From contig NZ_LDJM01000018.1 of NCBI RefSeq assembly GCF_001431485.1, forward strand, positions 1 to 64,000: 64,000 nt of DNA, given 5' to 3'. Position numbers and translations under genes: made by a program. Of the stretch, positions 1 to 7,946 are shown piece after piece. The notes under the pieces were generated by a model that saw nothing but the letters and a program-made list of their open reading frames with translations, did no database searches and was not told where the DNA came from. Position 1 is the stretch's first letter. Every line of letters begins with the position of its first letter. The stretch comes from Stenotrophomonas ginsengisoli (GTDB taxonomy: Bacteria; Pseudomonadota; Gammaproteobacteria; Xanthomonadales; Xanthomonadaceae).

Positions 1-80
1 GCCTGCCACAGGCCCAGCACGATGGCCGCCACAACCAGCAGGCCGATGACGGCGGTGTTGCCCCAAAACGCGCGGTTCAT
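1..80 (-). CDS. Membrane-anchored protein, N-terminal fragment (cut by window edge)
   Basis: Only the first 26 codons are in the window. The peptide starts MNRAFWGN and then forms one hydrophobic segment (VIGLLVVAAIVLGLW), so it is an N-terminal membrane anchor or uncleaved signal. Its ATG overlaps the apbE stop codon (ATGA), so it is translationally coupled to apbE and is the last visible gene of the Fur-controlled PepSY-DUF2271-DUF4198-apbE operon. In related genomes this position can hold a membrane-anchored flavodoxin/cytochrome-P450-reductase-like flavoprotein; that identity is an inference from context, not visible here. Confidence 0.6.
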   Translation of the reverse strand, partial: MNRAFWGNTAVIGLLVVAAIVLGLWQ

Positions 81-1060
81 GCCTTGCTTCCCATGGCGGT
101 GTCTTCCAGTAGCGCGGCAAAGGCGCGGCTCAAATGTTCATGCGGGCCGTCGGGCTGACGGCTGACAAAGCGGGCGGCCAGGTCGTGCTGCTCGGCCAGG
201 GCCAGGCCGGCCTGCGGGCCGAGCACGGTCAGCGCGGTGGCCCAGGCGTCGGCGAGCATGGCGCTGCTGGCCAGCACGGTGACCGCGGCGGTGGTCATGG
301 CCACCGGTTGCCCGCTGCGCGGGTCCAGGCTGTGGCTGACCAGACCATCGGCATCGCGGTAATGGTGGTAGTGGTCACCGGAGGTAGCCACGGCCAGGCC
401 ATCCAGGGCCAGCACGCGGGCCGGCCAGTCGGCATCGGCATCTTCTTCCGGGCCGGTTTCCACCAGCACCCGCCACGGGCTGGCATCGGGCTTGTGGCCG
501 TAGCCGCGCAGCTCGCCGCCCACTTCCACCAGCGCGGCCGGCACAGCGCAGTGCTGCAGCCAGGCGCTGATGTGGTCCACCGCATAGCCCTTGGCGATGG
601 CCGAAAAATCCAGTTCCAGGCCGCCCGGTTGCACCAGGGGCTGGCCGGGTTGCCAGGCCAGGCGCTGCCAGCCGCAGCGGGCGCGGGTGGCGGCCAGGGT
701 CGTGGCATCCGGGCGTTGCTGTGCACCGGCGTGGGCACCAAAGCCCCACAGGGCCACCAGCGGGCCGATGCTGGGGTCAAACGCGCCGTCGCTGGCGCGC
801 GCCACGTCCAGTGCGGCCGCCAGCACGGAGGAAAATTCTTCCGGCAGGGTGAAGCCGGTGCCGGCCGGGGCACGGTTGAAGCGGCTGATCAGCGCGGCTT
901 CTTCCCAGGTGCTCATCTGCACGATGATTTCGTTCAGACGCGCGGTGATGCCGTCATGCAACGGGCGCAGGTCGCGCTGCGCGGCCACCACCAGGCGCAC
1001 GCTCCAGGTGGTGCCCATGCTGTGGCCACCCAGGGTGGCGATGGTCGGCGGTTGTTCCAT
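77..1060 (-). CDS. apbE: FAD:protein FMN transferase (ApbE family)
   Basis: This enzyme transfers FMN from FAD to a Thr/Ser of partner proteins exported to the periplasm. The 327-residue length and motifs fit ApbE: HSMGTTW near the N-terminus, DFSAIAKGYAVD and ALVEVGGELRGYG in the middle, SHSLDPRSGQPV, and ADAWATALTVLG near the C-terminus. I chose ATG at 1060 (MEQPP) over GTG at 1069 because a GAG-rich stretch lies at the right distance upstream. I see no obvious Sec signal or lipobox, unlike many periplasmic ApbE proteins. It follows DUF4198 and overlaps the next gene. The likely substrate is the DUF2271 protein of the same operon. Confidence 0.93.
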   Translation of the reverse strand: MEQPPTIATLGGHSMGTTWSVRLVVAAQRDLRPLHDGITARLNEIIVQMSTWEEAALISRFNRAPAGTGFTLPEEFSSVLAAALDVARASDGAFDPSIGPLVALWGFGAHAGAQQRPDATTLAATRARCGWQRLAWQPGQPLVQPGGLELDFSAIAKGYAVDHISAWLQHCAVPAALVEVGGELRGYGHKPDASPWRVLVETGPEEDADADWPARVLALDGLAVATSGDHYHHYRDADGLVSHSLDPRSGQPVAMTTAAVTVLASSAMLADAWATALTVLGPQAGLALAEQHDLAARFVSRQPDGPHEHLSRAFAALLEDTAMGSKA

Positions 1061-1129
1061 GACGCTCACTCAAGGCAACGGCAAACAACAACGCCGGGAG
1101 CGGCAGGCTCCCGGCGTTGCTGACACGGC

Positions 1130-1939
1130 TTACTGCGGCAGCACTTCCAGGGTGACCACATAGCTCAGGCGGCGCTGGGCGGCCTGCGGCACCGAGGTCT
1201 TGGCATCGCTGCTGGTGGTTTCCACCCAGTACATGCCGGCGCTGGGCCAGGTCACGCTGATCTGGCCATTGGCATCGGAGGTGGCCTTGATCTCTTCCTG
1301 GGCGTTGCGGTAACGGGTATCGCCACGGATGATTTCAAACTCCAGGCCAGCGGCCGGGGCACCGTCGATGAACACCTTGAAGGTGCTGGTCTCGCCGGCG
1401 AACAGATCGTTGAAGTGGCCGTCCACCGCCTGCAACTCGATGCCCTTGCCGGTCAGGGCCAGCGCGGTGTCGTTCGGGTTGCCGTTGGTGATGAAGGTTT
1501 CCACCCGGCCCACGGTTTCAGACACGCGCAGGTCGGCCTTGCTGGTGTCCACTTCCTTGGCGAAGGTTTCGGCATTGCCGCGCCAGCGCTTGGGCTTGCC
1601 GTCTTCGGTCCAGTTGGCCATCAGCCCGGCGTTGACCGAGGCCACGCGCCAGGTGCCCGGCTGGTTCAGTTCAAGGTCGAACACGCTGCGCAGCTTGCCG
1701 GTGTGGGCATTGGCGATGGCCGGGTGGCTGCCGTCCGGGGCGGTGACCACGATGTTGTCGGTGCGCATGGCCACGTGGTCAACGTAGAACAGGTTGTTGG
1801 ACACGGCGCCATCGACGCTGACCCACGGCGCGGCACCGGCGACCACGGTGGCCGAGGGCTGCAGCCACTGCTTGTGGGCGCTGGCGGTGAAGGGGATCAG
1901 GATGGCCAGGGCGGCGGCCAGGGCAAGGGTACGCTTCAT
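1130..1939 (-). CDS. DUF4198 family periplasmic protein
   Basis: A 269-residue exported protein: a short basic N-terminus (MKRTLALAAALAILIPF) and a signal cleavage site around TASA-HK, so the mature protein begins with His-Lys-Gln-Trp as in many DUF4198 members. The C-terminal part looks like an Ig/CNA-B-like beta-sandwich (GLEFEIIRGDTRYRN, SDANGQISVTWP, YWVET). DUF4198 proteins are often found with metal and TonB uptake genes and are thought to bind metal or carry redox cargo; the exact role is unknown. It sits between the DUF2271 gene and apbE. ATG at 1939 is preferred; GTG at 1948 is a possible alternative. Confidence 0.85.
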   Translation of the reverse strand: MKRTLALAAALAILIPFTASAHKQWLQPSATVVAGAAPWVSVDGAVSNNLFYVDHVAMRTDNIVVTAPDGSHPAIANAHTGKLRSVFDLELNQPGTWRVASVNAGLMANWTEDGKPKRWRGNAETFAKEVDTSKADLRVSETVGRVETFITNGNPNDTALALTGKGIELQAVDGHFNDLFAGETSTFKVFIDGAPAAGLEFEIIRGDTRYRNAQEEIKATSDANGQISVTWPSAGMYWVETTSSDAKTSVPQAAQRRLSYVVTLEVLPQ

Positions 1940-1974
1940 CGGGTTCACTCGTTGGTGGTGAAAGGAATAAGGGA

Positions 1975-2493
1975 TCAGCGACGCACGCTGACGCGCACTT
2001 CGCCCAGCTCGACATCGCCCTTGGCGCTGCCGCTGGTGGCACCGGCGCTCTTCCAGCTGAAGGGCACCCGCACCAGCTCACGGCCACCGACCTCACGCGA
2101 GGATTCGGCCACCAGCACGTACTGGCCGGCGGCCAGGTTGCGCAGCTGCGGCTGGCTGTCGCTGAAGGACAACTGGTGCTTGCCGGCCGGGCGGGTCGGG
2201 CCGGTGATGCCGTCCACCGGCACGGTCAGGGTGCGGCCGCTCTTGCGCCACCACTGGCGCAGGTCCGGCAGCCACTTGGTGCCGTGGCCTTCGGCGTTGG
2301 CGGTCTGCTGGTACCACACCGACAGGTTGGTCATGTGCTTGCCGCTGGCGTCTTCCACCCACAGCGCCACATACGGGCGGTGGTATTCGGCCACGTTCAG
2401 GCGCGGGATCTCGACGTTGACTTCCAGGGTGGCGGCAACGGCCGGGGCGCTGGCAACCAGGCCGCCCAGGGCGAGGGTAAAGGTGGTGCGCAT
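1975..2493 (-). CDS. DUF2271 family periplasmic protein, probable flavinylation target
   Basis: A 172-residue protein with a signal peptide (MRTTFTLALGGLVASAPAVAA) and the DUF2271 core (YVALWVEDASGKHMTNLSVW, then WLPDLRQWWRKSG). Residues 94-101 read DGITGPTR, matching the Dxx(S/T)G(A/P)T pattern in which ApbE links FMN to the final Thr (T100 here, bases 2194-2196). With apbE two genes downstream and a PepSY membrane protein 15 nt upstream, this protein probably carries covalent FMN. ATG at 2493 is chosen because GGAG lies 6 nt before it; an upstream TTG would add four residues. Confidence 0.88.
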   Translation of the reverse strand: MRTTFTLALGGLVASAPAVAATLEVNVEIPRLNVAEYHRPYVALWVEDASGKHMTNLSVWYQQTANAEGHGTKWLPDLRQWWRKSGRTLTVPVDGITGPTRPAGKHQLSFSDSQPQLRNLAAGQYVLVAESSREVGGRELVRVPFSWKSAGATSGSAKGDVELGEVRVSVRR

Positions 2494-2508
2494 GAAAAGC
2501 TCCAAAGG

Positions 2509-3150
2509 TCAGTGGATCAACAGCAGGGCAATCAGTACCGGAATCACCAGGCCCAGGCCGACCAGCGGCCAGGTCAGGGTGCGTTGGCGGGCATGCAGGT
2601 GCAGCAGGAACAGGCCGGTGATGCAGAACACCAGGCAGGCCACGGCGAACACATCCAGGAACCAGCCCCAGGCAGGGCCGGTGTTGCGGCCCTTGTGCAG
2701 GTCGTTGAGGTAGGACACCGCGCCACGCTTGGTCTGTTCGAACTCGACCTGGCCGTCATCGGTGTTGATTGCAATCCAGGCATCACTGCCCGGGCCGGGC
2801 ATGGACAGGTAGACCTCGCCGGCGCTGTACTCGGCTTCGCGGCGGCCGATCGAGATGCCCAGCTCACGCCCCAGCCAGGCCGCAGTGCTGGCCGGCAGCG
2901 GCGCCTTGTCGGCGTCGATGGCCAGCAGCTTCTCGCGCTGCTCGTCAGGCAGCTGGACCTGGCGGTGGCTGACCTCGTGGGTGCCCTCGATCTGGCTGGC
3001 GTGGTTCAAGGTGATGCCGGTGACGGCAAACAGCAGCATGCCGATCAGGCACACCGCCGAACTGATCCAGTGCCACTGGTGCAGGGTGCGCAGCCAGAAA
3101 CCACGGTTGGCCGCAGCAGGCTTGGCAGTCGGGGAAGGAAGGGCACTCAC
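2509..3150 (-). CDS. PepSY-associated TM helix protein (membrane electron-transfer subunit)
   Basis: A 213-residue inner-membrane protein. It has one TM helix near residues 30-50 ([20 protein letters not shown]), a periplasmic PepSY-like domain ([27 protein letters not shown]), and two C-terminal helices. His residues at the membrane edges ([22 protein letters not shown]) suit heme coordination, as in the PepSY_TM family. It is the first gene after the Fur box at 3194-3212 and probably passes electrons across the membrane to the flavinylated DUF2271 protein. The start is GTG at 3150, with a weak ribosome binding site. Confidence 0.85.
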   Translation of the reverse strand: MSALPSPTAKPAAANRGFWLRTLHQWHWISSAVCLIGMLLFAVTGITLNHASQIEGTHEVSHRQVQLPDEQREKLLAIDADKAPLPASTAAWLGRELGISIGRREAEYSAGEVYLSMPGPGSDAWIAINTDDGQVEFEQTKRGAVSYLNDLHKGRNTGPAWGWFLDVFAVACLVFCITGLFLLHLHARQRTLTWPLVGLGLVIPVLIALLLIH

Positions 3151-3193
3151 AGACGCAGGCAGGACCGTTGTTCGAGTTGCCTAGTTAATCATT

Positions 3194-3212
3194 AATGAGA
3201 ATGATTCGCAAT
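3194..3212 (-). promoter_or_regulatory. Fur box upstream of the PepSY/apbE operon
   Basis: The 19-mer aatgagaatgattcgcaat is an imperfect palindrome close to Xanthomonadaceae Fur sites. It lies 44 nt before the GTG of the PepSY gene, where it would cover the promoter. It shares its core with the boxes at 6154, 6245 and 10743. Confidence 0.75.
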
Positions 3213-3537
3213 ATGTATCCTTGTGTATCACCCGTGTCAACCCGGCCGGCCAGAGCCAGGCCAGGGTAGTGCCTGGCTACGCGTTGCAGGCCGTGCAAGC
3301 CGTTTCCGGCCATGCAGGCAGGGGCTTTGATGCACACGGGCAAAACGCGCCGGGCACATGGTTTCAACGGCCATTGAAGGGCGTTTGAAATCGCCATTGC
3401 CGTGAGTGGGCCGATGGCGATGGTGATGGCGCGCTGGGGGCGGTATTGCCGCTTTGCCAGCGGCGGACGCCGGCTTTTGATATTGCGCGCGATTGCGCCA
3501 AAGCTGGCGGCGGTGCCCGCCCCGGCCGGGCAGAAAG
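3213..3537. other. Intergenic stretch without a recognisable gene
   Basis: About 325 bases between the Fur box and the terminator of the TonB receptor gene. I see no ORF with a ribosome binding site, no RNA gene and no repeat here. Confidence 0.5.
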
Positions 3538-3566
3538 CACACAGCCCGCACGGGGCGGGCTGTGTG
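3538..3566 (-). terminator. Terminator-like hairpin after the TonB receptor gene
   Basis: A perfect 12-bp stem (3538-3549 with 3555-3566) and 5-nt loop, 25 nt past the receptor stop codon. On the minus strand it is followed by a short T-containing stretch (CTTTCTG), so it is a plausible but not ideal intrinsic terminator. Confidence 0.55.
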
Positions 3567-3590
3567 GGGGCCAGGACCGGATCAGTGGGA

Positions 3591-6068
3591 TCAGAAGCGC
3601 ACGTTCACGCTCATCCACAGGCTGCGTGCCTTGTCCTTGTTGTTGAAGTGGTCGCGGTAGATCACTTCGTCGCTGCCGTCTTCGTACACACCGTCGCCGT
3701 TGAGGTCGGTGAACTCGGTGGAGTAGGTGGTGAAGTCGCGGTCCAGCAGGTTGTTGATGCGCGCATTGATGGTGACGAACTCATTGACCGCGTAGGAGCC
3801 GCCCAGGTGCAGCACGGTGTAGTCGCGGTAGTACAGCGGTGCGCCGCTGATGGCCGAGACACCTTCAAAGCGCTTGGAACGGGTTTCGCTGCTCAGGAAC
3901 AGGTTGAACTGTTCGTTGAGGTGCCAGTTGAGGGTGGCATTGGCCATGTGGCGGGCGCTGTCGCCCAGCGGCAGGCCCTTTTCGGCGCCGCTGCGCTGTT
4001 CCGAATCGGTGTAGGTGTAGTTGGCGCGCAGGTCCAGTGCCGGGCTGAGCTGCCAGCTGGCCGAGACCTCGGCGCCCTGGATCACCACCTTGTCGATGTT
4101 GACGTTGCGGCTGGCCGACGGGGTGTAGCCGATGTTGCCGAAGTCGCCGGTGCCTGCGCACTGGGTCAGCAGGCCGGCACCGCAGGGCTGCGAGCTGATC
4201 TTGTCATCGAAGGTGTTGCGGAAGGCGGTGGCATTGAAGCTGTGCCCGGCCGGGCTCTGCCAGTAGGCCGCCAGCTCGTAGGAGGTGCTGGTTTCCGGCT
4301 GCAGGTCCGGGTTGCCGTACTGCGGGCTGGTGCCCTGGCCGCCGAAACCGACCACGCCGTCATACAGCTGGGTGGTCTTGGGGGTCTTGAAGCCGGTGCT
4401 CACGCCGCCCTTGAAGGTCCAGGCTTGGTTGAGCGTGTACACGCCGTACAGGCGCGGGCTGAAGTGGTCACCGAACACCTCGTGGTCGTCGTAGCGCAGG
4501 CCGGCGGTCAGCGAGAACGGGGCGGCGATCTTCCAGGTGTCCTCGACAAACAGCGAGACCATGTTGTGGTCCTGGGTGCCGCCGGGGGCGCCGGATTCCA
4601 TGCCGAACACGCCATCGGTCAGTTCGCCACGGATGAGCTGGGCACCGACCACGGCGATGTGGTCACCGGCGGCCTGGAAGGGAATGTCCAGCTTGGCATC
4701 CAGGGTCAGCTGGCTGCTTTCCAGGCTGCGCTGCGGGCGCGGCAGGTAGCCCTGCAGGGCGGCGAACTGTTCGGCCGACAGGTTGTCCTGCATCACCGCC
4801 AGCTTCTGTGCCTCGGACAGGTTGTTCCAGGCGTTGGCATTGCGGTAGCCCATCGCTGCGCTCGGAGCGCAGTAGCCGGTGGCGGCGGACACGCTGCCAC
4901 CCAGGCTGGTGCAGGCGCTGTTCCACAGCTGCTGCACCTGCTGGCGCTCGGCCACGGTGAAGGGCAGGGTGCGGCCCTTGTTCTCGGTTTCCACGTAGGC
5001 CAGCGAGACCAGCGAGTTGCCGAACTCCCAGTTGCCTTCGTGGGTCAGGGAGAGATTGTTGCGGGTGAACTGCTGGGTCGGTGCGTAGCCGGCACGCGGC
5101 TCGACGCGGCCGTTGTTGCCCACGCGCAGCATCGCGCCGTAGTTGTCCACGGTGCCGACCGGGTATTCCTCCACGCCGGCATCGTTGATGGTGATCTTGT
5201 TGTCGTATTCCTGGCGCGAGACATCGGCATCCAGGGTGATGGTCTGGTTGTCGGTCGGGGTCCAGGCCAGCGACACGCCGGCGGACTTGTTGGTGTTGTC
5301 CACGGTCTTGCCGCCGCCGCCAAAGCCCAGCGAACGGCTGTGCGCCTCACCAGCCGGGTCGATCACATCGGCATAGGTCGGGTTGGAGGCCTTGCGCTCG
5401 TACCAGCTGCCGCGCACGGCCAGGTTGAGCTTGCCCGGTACCAGCGGGCCGGTCAGATAGACATCGCCGGTGGTGTCTTCGCCGAAGTCGCTGTCACTTT
5501 CGAAACTGCGGCCGATGGTGGCCGAGCCGGACCACTGGTCCAGCTCGCGCTTGGTGATCACGTTGATCACACCGCCCATCGCATCGGCACCGTACAGGGT
5601 GGACATCGGGCCGCGGATCACTTCGATGCGCTCGATCGCATCCAGCGGCGGGATGTGGTTGAACTGGTTGCCACCGAAGCTGTTGGGGTAGATGTCGCCG
5701 TGGTTGTTCTGACGGCGGCCGTTGATCAGCAGCAGGGTGTAGTCGCTGCCCATGCCGCGCATGGACACCGTGCCCTGGCCGGTCTTGTCACGGGTCTCGC
5801 CGATGTCCACGCCTTCCAGGTTGCGCACCGCATCGAGCAGGGTGATGTACGGGCGTTGGGCCAGCTCCTCGGCCGTGACGATCGAGATCGAGGCCGGGGC
5901 ATCGGTGATCTTCTGCTCGAAGCCCGCTGCGGTCACCACCACCTTGTCCAGGGTCGGCGCGGCCAGGGTCTCGGCGCTGGCGGTGGCCGGCGCAGACAGG
6001 ATGGCCAGCAGGGCCAGGCCCAGCGGTGCGCGGTGGAGGGAGCGGGTATGTCGGGAGCAGGCAGTCAT
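3591..6068 (-). CDS. TonB-dependent receptor (siderophore type)
   Basis: An 825-residue outer-membrane receptor. The signal peptide (LGLALLAILSAPATASA) is followed by a TonB box-like stretch (LDKVVVTAAGF), a plug domain (TAEELAQRPYITLLDAVRNL, SMRGMGSDYTLLLINGRRQN, IERIEVIRGPMSTLYGADAM, GGVINVITKR) and a long beta-barrel ending in Phe (MSVNVRF). The plug resembles FepA/CirA-type receptors for catecholate siderophores; the ligand cannot be read from sequence. The start is ATG at 6068 (MTACSRHTRS), giving a normal signal peptide; upstream in-frame codons would add an unlikely leader. A Fur box at 6154-6172 lies 86 nt upstream, so iron repression is expected. Confidence 0.93.
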   Translation of the reverse strand: MTACSRHTRSLHRAPLGLALLAILSAPATASAETLAAPTLDKVVVTAAGFEQKITDAPASISIVTAEELAQRPYITLLDAVRNLEGVDIGETRDKTGQGTVSMRGMGSDYTLLLINGRRQNNHGDIYPNSFGGNQFNHIPPLDAIERIEVIRGPMSTLYGADAMGGVINVITKRELDQWSGSATIGRSFESDSDFGEDTTGDVYLTGPLVPGKLNLAVRGSWYERKASNPTYADVIDPAGEAHSRSLGFGGGGKTVDNTNKSAGVSLAWTPTDNQTITLDADVSRQEYDNKITINDAGVEEYPVGTVDNYGAMLRVGNNGRVEPRAGYAPTQQFTRNNLSLTHEGNWEFGNSLVSLAYVETENKGRTLPFTVAERQQVQQLWNSACTSLGGSVSAATGYCAPSAAMGYRNANAWNNLSEAQKLAVMQDNLSAEQFAALQGYLPRPQRSLESSQLTLDAKLDIPFQAAGDHIAVVGAQLIRGELTDGVFGMESGAPGGTQDHNMVSLFVEDTWKIAAPFSLTAGLRYDDHEVFGDHFSPRLYGVYTLNQAWTFKGGVSTGFKTPKTTQLYDGVVGFGGQGTSPQYGNPDLQPETSTSYELAAYWQSPAGHSFNATAFRNTFDDKISSQPCGAGLLTQCAGTGDFGNIGYTPSASRNVNIDKVVIQGAEVSASWQLSPALDLRANYTYTDSEQRSGAEKGLPLGDSARHMANATLNWHLNEQFNLFLSSETRSKRFEGVSAISGAPLYYRDYTVLHLGGSYAVNEFVTINARINNLLDRDFTTYSTEFTDLNGDGVYEDGSDEVIYRDHFNNKDKARSLWMSVNVRF

Positions 6069-6153
6069 GTGTGTTCTCGGCAGGTGCGGCAACGGCAGGG
6101 CCGGCGGCAATAAGGCGACGTGAATCAAAGGTTCAGTCTTGTGAGGGTATGTT

Positions 6154-6172
6154 AATGAGATTGATTCGCAAA
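6154..6172 (-). promoter_or_regulatory. Fur box upstream of the TonB receptor gene
   Basis: The 19-mer aatgagattgattcgcaaa shares nearly all positions with the box at 3194. It lies between the divergent TonB receptor and piuC-like genes, 86 nt from the receptor start. Confidence 0.7.
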
Positions 6173-6244
6173 TGCAAACCATTAACAACTGAGCTGCGAC
6201 AGACTCGCACGCCCACACGCGGATGTCCTTGATCCAGATCATCG

Positions 6245-6263
6245 AATGAGAACCATTCCCATG
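6245..6263 (+). promoter_or_regulatory. Fur box upstream of the piuC-like gene
   Basis: The 19-mer aatgagaaccattcccatg is a weaker but recognisable Fur-like palindrome ending 37 nt before the dioxygenase start. With the box at 6154 it suggests both divergent genes are repressed when iron is plentiful. Confidence 0.55.
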
Positions 6264-6300
6264 TATCATGGGCCGACATTCCCACAGGCTGACCGCGCCG

Positions 6301-6984
6301 ATGATGTTGCAGATTCCCCAGGTGCTCAGCCCCGACCAGGTGGCCCAGTGCCGACGCTTGATGGATGCGGCCGAGTGGGTGGACGGCAATGTCACCTCCG
6401 GGCGGCAGTCGGCGCTGGCCAAGCGCAACGAGCAACTGCCCGAAGGCTCGCCGGTGGCGCGCCAGGTGGGGGATTTCATTCTTGATGCGCTGGGCAAGTC
6501 GCCGGCCTTCATTGCCGCGGCACTGCCGTTGAAGGTGTTCCCGCCACTGTTCAACCGCTATGGCGGTGGCCAGGCTTTCGGTACCCACATCGACAACGCC
6601 ATCCGCATGCTGCGTGGCAGTGATTTCCGTGTGCGCAGTGACCTGTCCTGCACCCTGTTTCTGACCGACCCGGCCGACTATGACGGCGGCGAGCTGATCA
6701 TCCAGGACACCTTCGGCGAGCACAGCGTCAAGCTGGCTGCCGGTGACATGGTGCTGTACCCGTCCTCCAGCGAGCACCGGGTCACCCCAGTGACGCGTGG
6801 CGCACGGGTCAGCTCGTTCTTCTGGCTGCAGAGCATGGTCCGCGACGATGGCCAGCGCCGCCTGCTGTACGACCTGGATCAGTCCATCCAGGGCCTGGTG
6901 CCGACCCTGGGCAACGACCATGCCCAGGTGATCAAGCTCACCGGCGTCTACCACAACCTGCTGCGGCGCTGGGCCGACTGCTGA
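6301..6984 (+). CDS. piuC: Fe(II)/2-oxoglutarate-dependent PKHD-type hydroxylase (PiuC/YbiX family)
   Basis: A 227-residue protein that lines up over its full length with E. coli YbiX, including the MM start, [54 protein letters not shown] and the LYHNLLR-like C-terminus. The iron ligands are H96, D98 and H159. Members are iron-regulated and sit beside siderophore receptor genes; their physiological substrate is unsettled. The start is taken at the first of two ATGs (6301); no clear Shine-Dalgarno is visible. It lies between two TonB receptor genes and converges on the Sel1 gene. Confidence 0.93.
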   Translation: MMLQIPQVLSPDQVAQCRRLMDAAEWVDGNVTSGRQSALAKRNEQLPEGSPVARQVGDFILDALGKSPAFIAAALPLKVFPPLFNRYGGGQAFGTHIDNAIRMLRGSDFRVRSDLSCTLFLTDPADYDGGELIIQDTFGEHSVKLAAGDMVLYPSSSEHRVTPVTRGARVSSFFWLQSMVRDDGQRRLLYDLDQSIQGLVPTLGNDHAQVIKLTGVYHNLLRRWADC

Positions 6985-7020
6985 GCCCGGCCCCCGGACG
7001 GATTGGCTGCGCCTGAACCG

Positions 7021-7055
7021 ACAACGGCCCGTTCGCAAGGACGGGCCGTCGTTTG
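7021..7055. terminator. Bidirectional terminator hairpin between piuC and the Sel1 gene
   Basis: A 9-bp GC-rich stem (7024-7032 with 7041-7049) followed on the plus strand by cgtttgttg. It lies in the convergent gap between the two stop codons. Confidence 0.6.
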
Positions 7056-7075
7056 TTGACCGATGGCGGGGGATT

Positions 7076-7831
7076 TCAGCCGGTGGCCATCGGGTCCAGG
7101 CTGGCCAGCCGCTGCTCGATGGCGGGCAGCAGTGCCTGCAGGGCGGGAAACGGGGCGGCACGCAATTGCGTGGCCAGTTGCTGCAGGAAGGCGGGGCTGC
7201 CAGCGGCGATGGCACGGCCCAGCCAGTGGCAGGCCTGCTCCAGCTGGCCGTGCTGGACCAGGATCGAAGCCAGGCTGGCCTGGCCGCGGAAATCACCGGC
7301 CTGCGCCGAGCGGCGGTACCAGTCCAGGGCCGCATCCGGATCGGCCGGGACCACCAGGCCTTCTTCCAGGTAGCGGCCGACCAGGTTCATCGACTTGGCA
7401 TGGCCGGCCCGGGCCGCCTGCAGGTAGAGGGCAAAGGCTTGCTGTGGATCACACGGCAGGCCGCGGCCGGTGGCCAGCAGGTTGGCCAGGTTGTACATCG
7501 CCCAGTCCAGGCCATGCCCGGCGGCGCGCTTGTACCAGATCGCGGCCAGGGCCGGGTCTGCGTTGCAGCCGTAGCCGCGTTCCAGGCAGCGGCCGGCCAT
7601 GTTCATGGCGCCCAGATGGCCGGCGGTGGCCGCCACGGTGTACCAGTGCAGGCCCAGTTCGGGGTCGCGCTGCACGCCCTTGCCTTCGCACAGCAGTTGC
7701 GCGTACACGGCCTGGGCCTGGACGTCGCCGCCCTGGGCAAGCTGCTGCACCTGGGCGGCAGCGGCGCCCGGGTCACGGGCAAACAGCGCGGCCAGGGCAT
7801 CGCTGGCCAGTTGGGGAGTGCTTGGCTGCAT
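7076..7831 (-). CDS. Sel1-like repeat protein
   Basis: A 251-residue soluble protein made of Sel1/TPR-like helical repeats of about 36 residues, visible as AVYAQLLCEGKGVQRDPELG, NMAGRCLERGYGCNADPALA, NLANLLATGRGLPCDPQQA and NLVGRYLEEGLVVPADPDAA. Such repeats bind other proteins; the partner is unknown. It lies downstream of the Fiu-like receptor, and similar genes accompany piuC and fiu homologues, so a role in iron uptake is inferred. ATG at 7831 (MQPSTPQLAS) is chosen because the upstream extension is Cys/His-rich and atypical. A hairpin at 7901-7924 between it and the receptor may reduce read-through. Confidence 0.85.
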   Translation of the reverse strand: MQPSTPQLASDALAALFARDPGAAAAQVQQLAQGGDVQAQAVYAQLLCEGKGVQRDPELGLHWYTVAATAGHLGAMNMAGRCLERGYGCNADPALAAIWYKRAAGHGLDWAMYNLANLLATGRGLPCDPQQAFALYLQAARAGHAKSMNLVGRYLEEGLVVPADPDAALDWYRRSAQAGDFRGQASLASILVQHGQLEQACHWLGRAIAAGSPAFLQQLATQLRAAPFPALQALLPAIEQRLASLDPMATG

Positions 7832-7900
7832 GGAGAAAGCCTGTATCGAAAAAAGCGCCAGCGCGCAGCGTGCATGCTGTGCGCAGGAGGTCCACAACGA

Positions 7901-7924
7901 CAAGCCCCGCCTGAGCGGGGCTTG
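7901..7924 (-). terminator. Hairpin between the Fiu-like receptor and Sel1 genes
   Basis: A perfect 10-bp stem (7901-7910 with 7915-7924) and 4-nt loop directly after the receptor stop codon. On the minus strand the downstream sequence is only modestly T-rich (TTGTCGTTGTGG), so it may attenuate rather than fully end transcription. Confidence 0.55.
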
Positions 7925-7946
7925 TCGGTCTGCCGGGGTTCCAGGC

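Noticed and set aside
3402..6113. A 903-codon open frame on the plus strand, antisense to the TonB receptor gene
   Set aside because: Composition is Gly/Val/His/Gln-rich without domains; it is a by-product of high-GC codon use in the receptor gene on the other strand.
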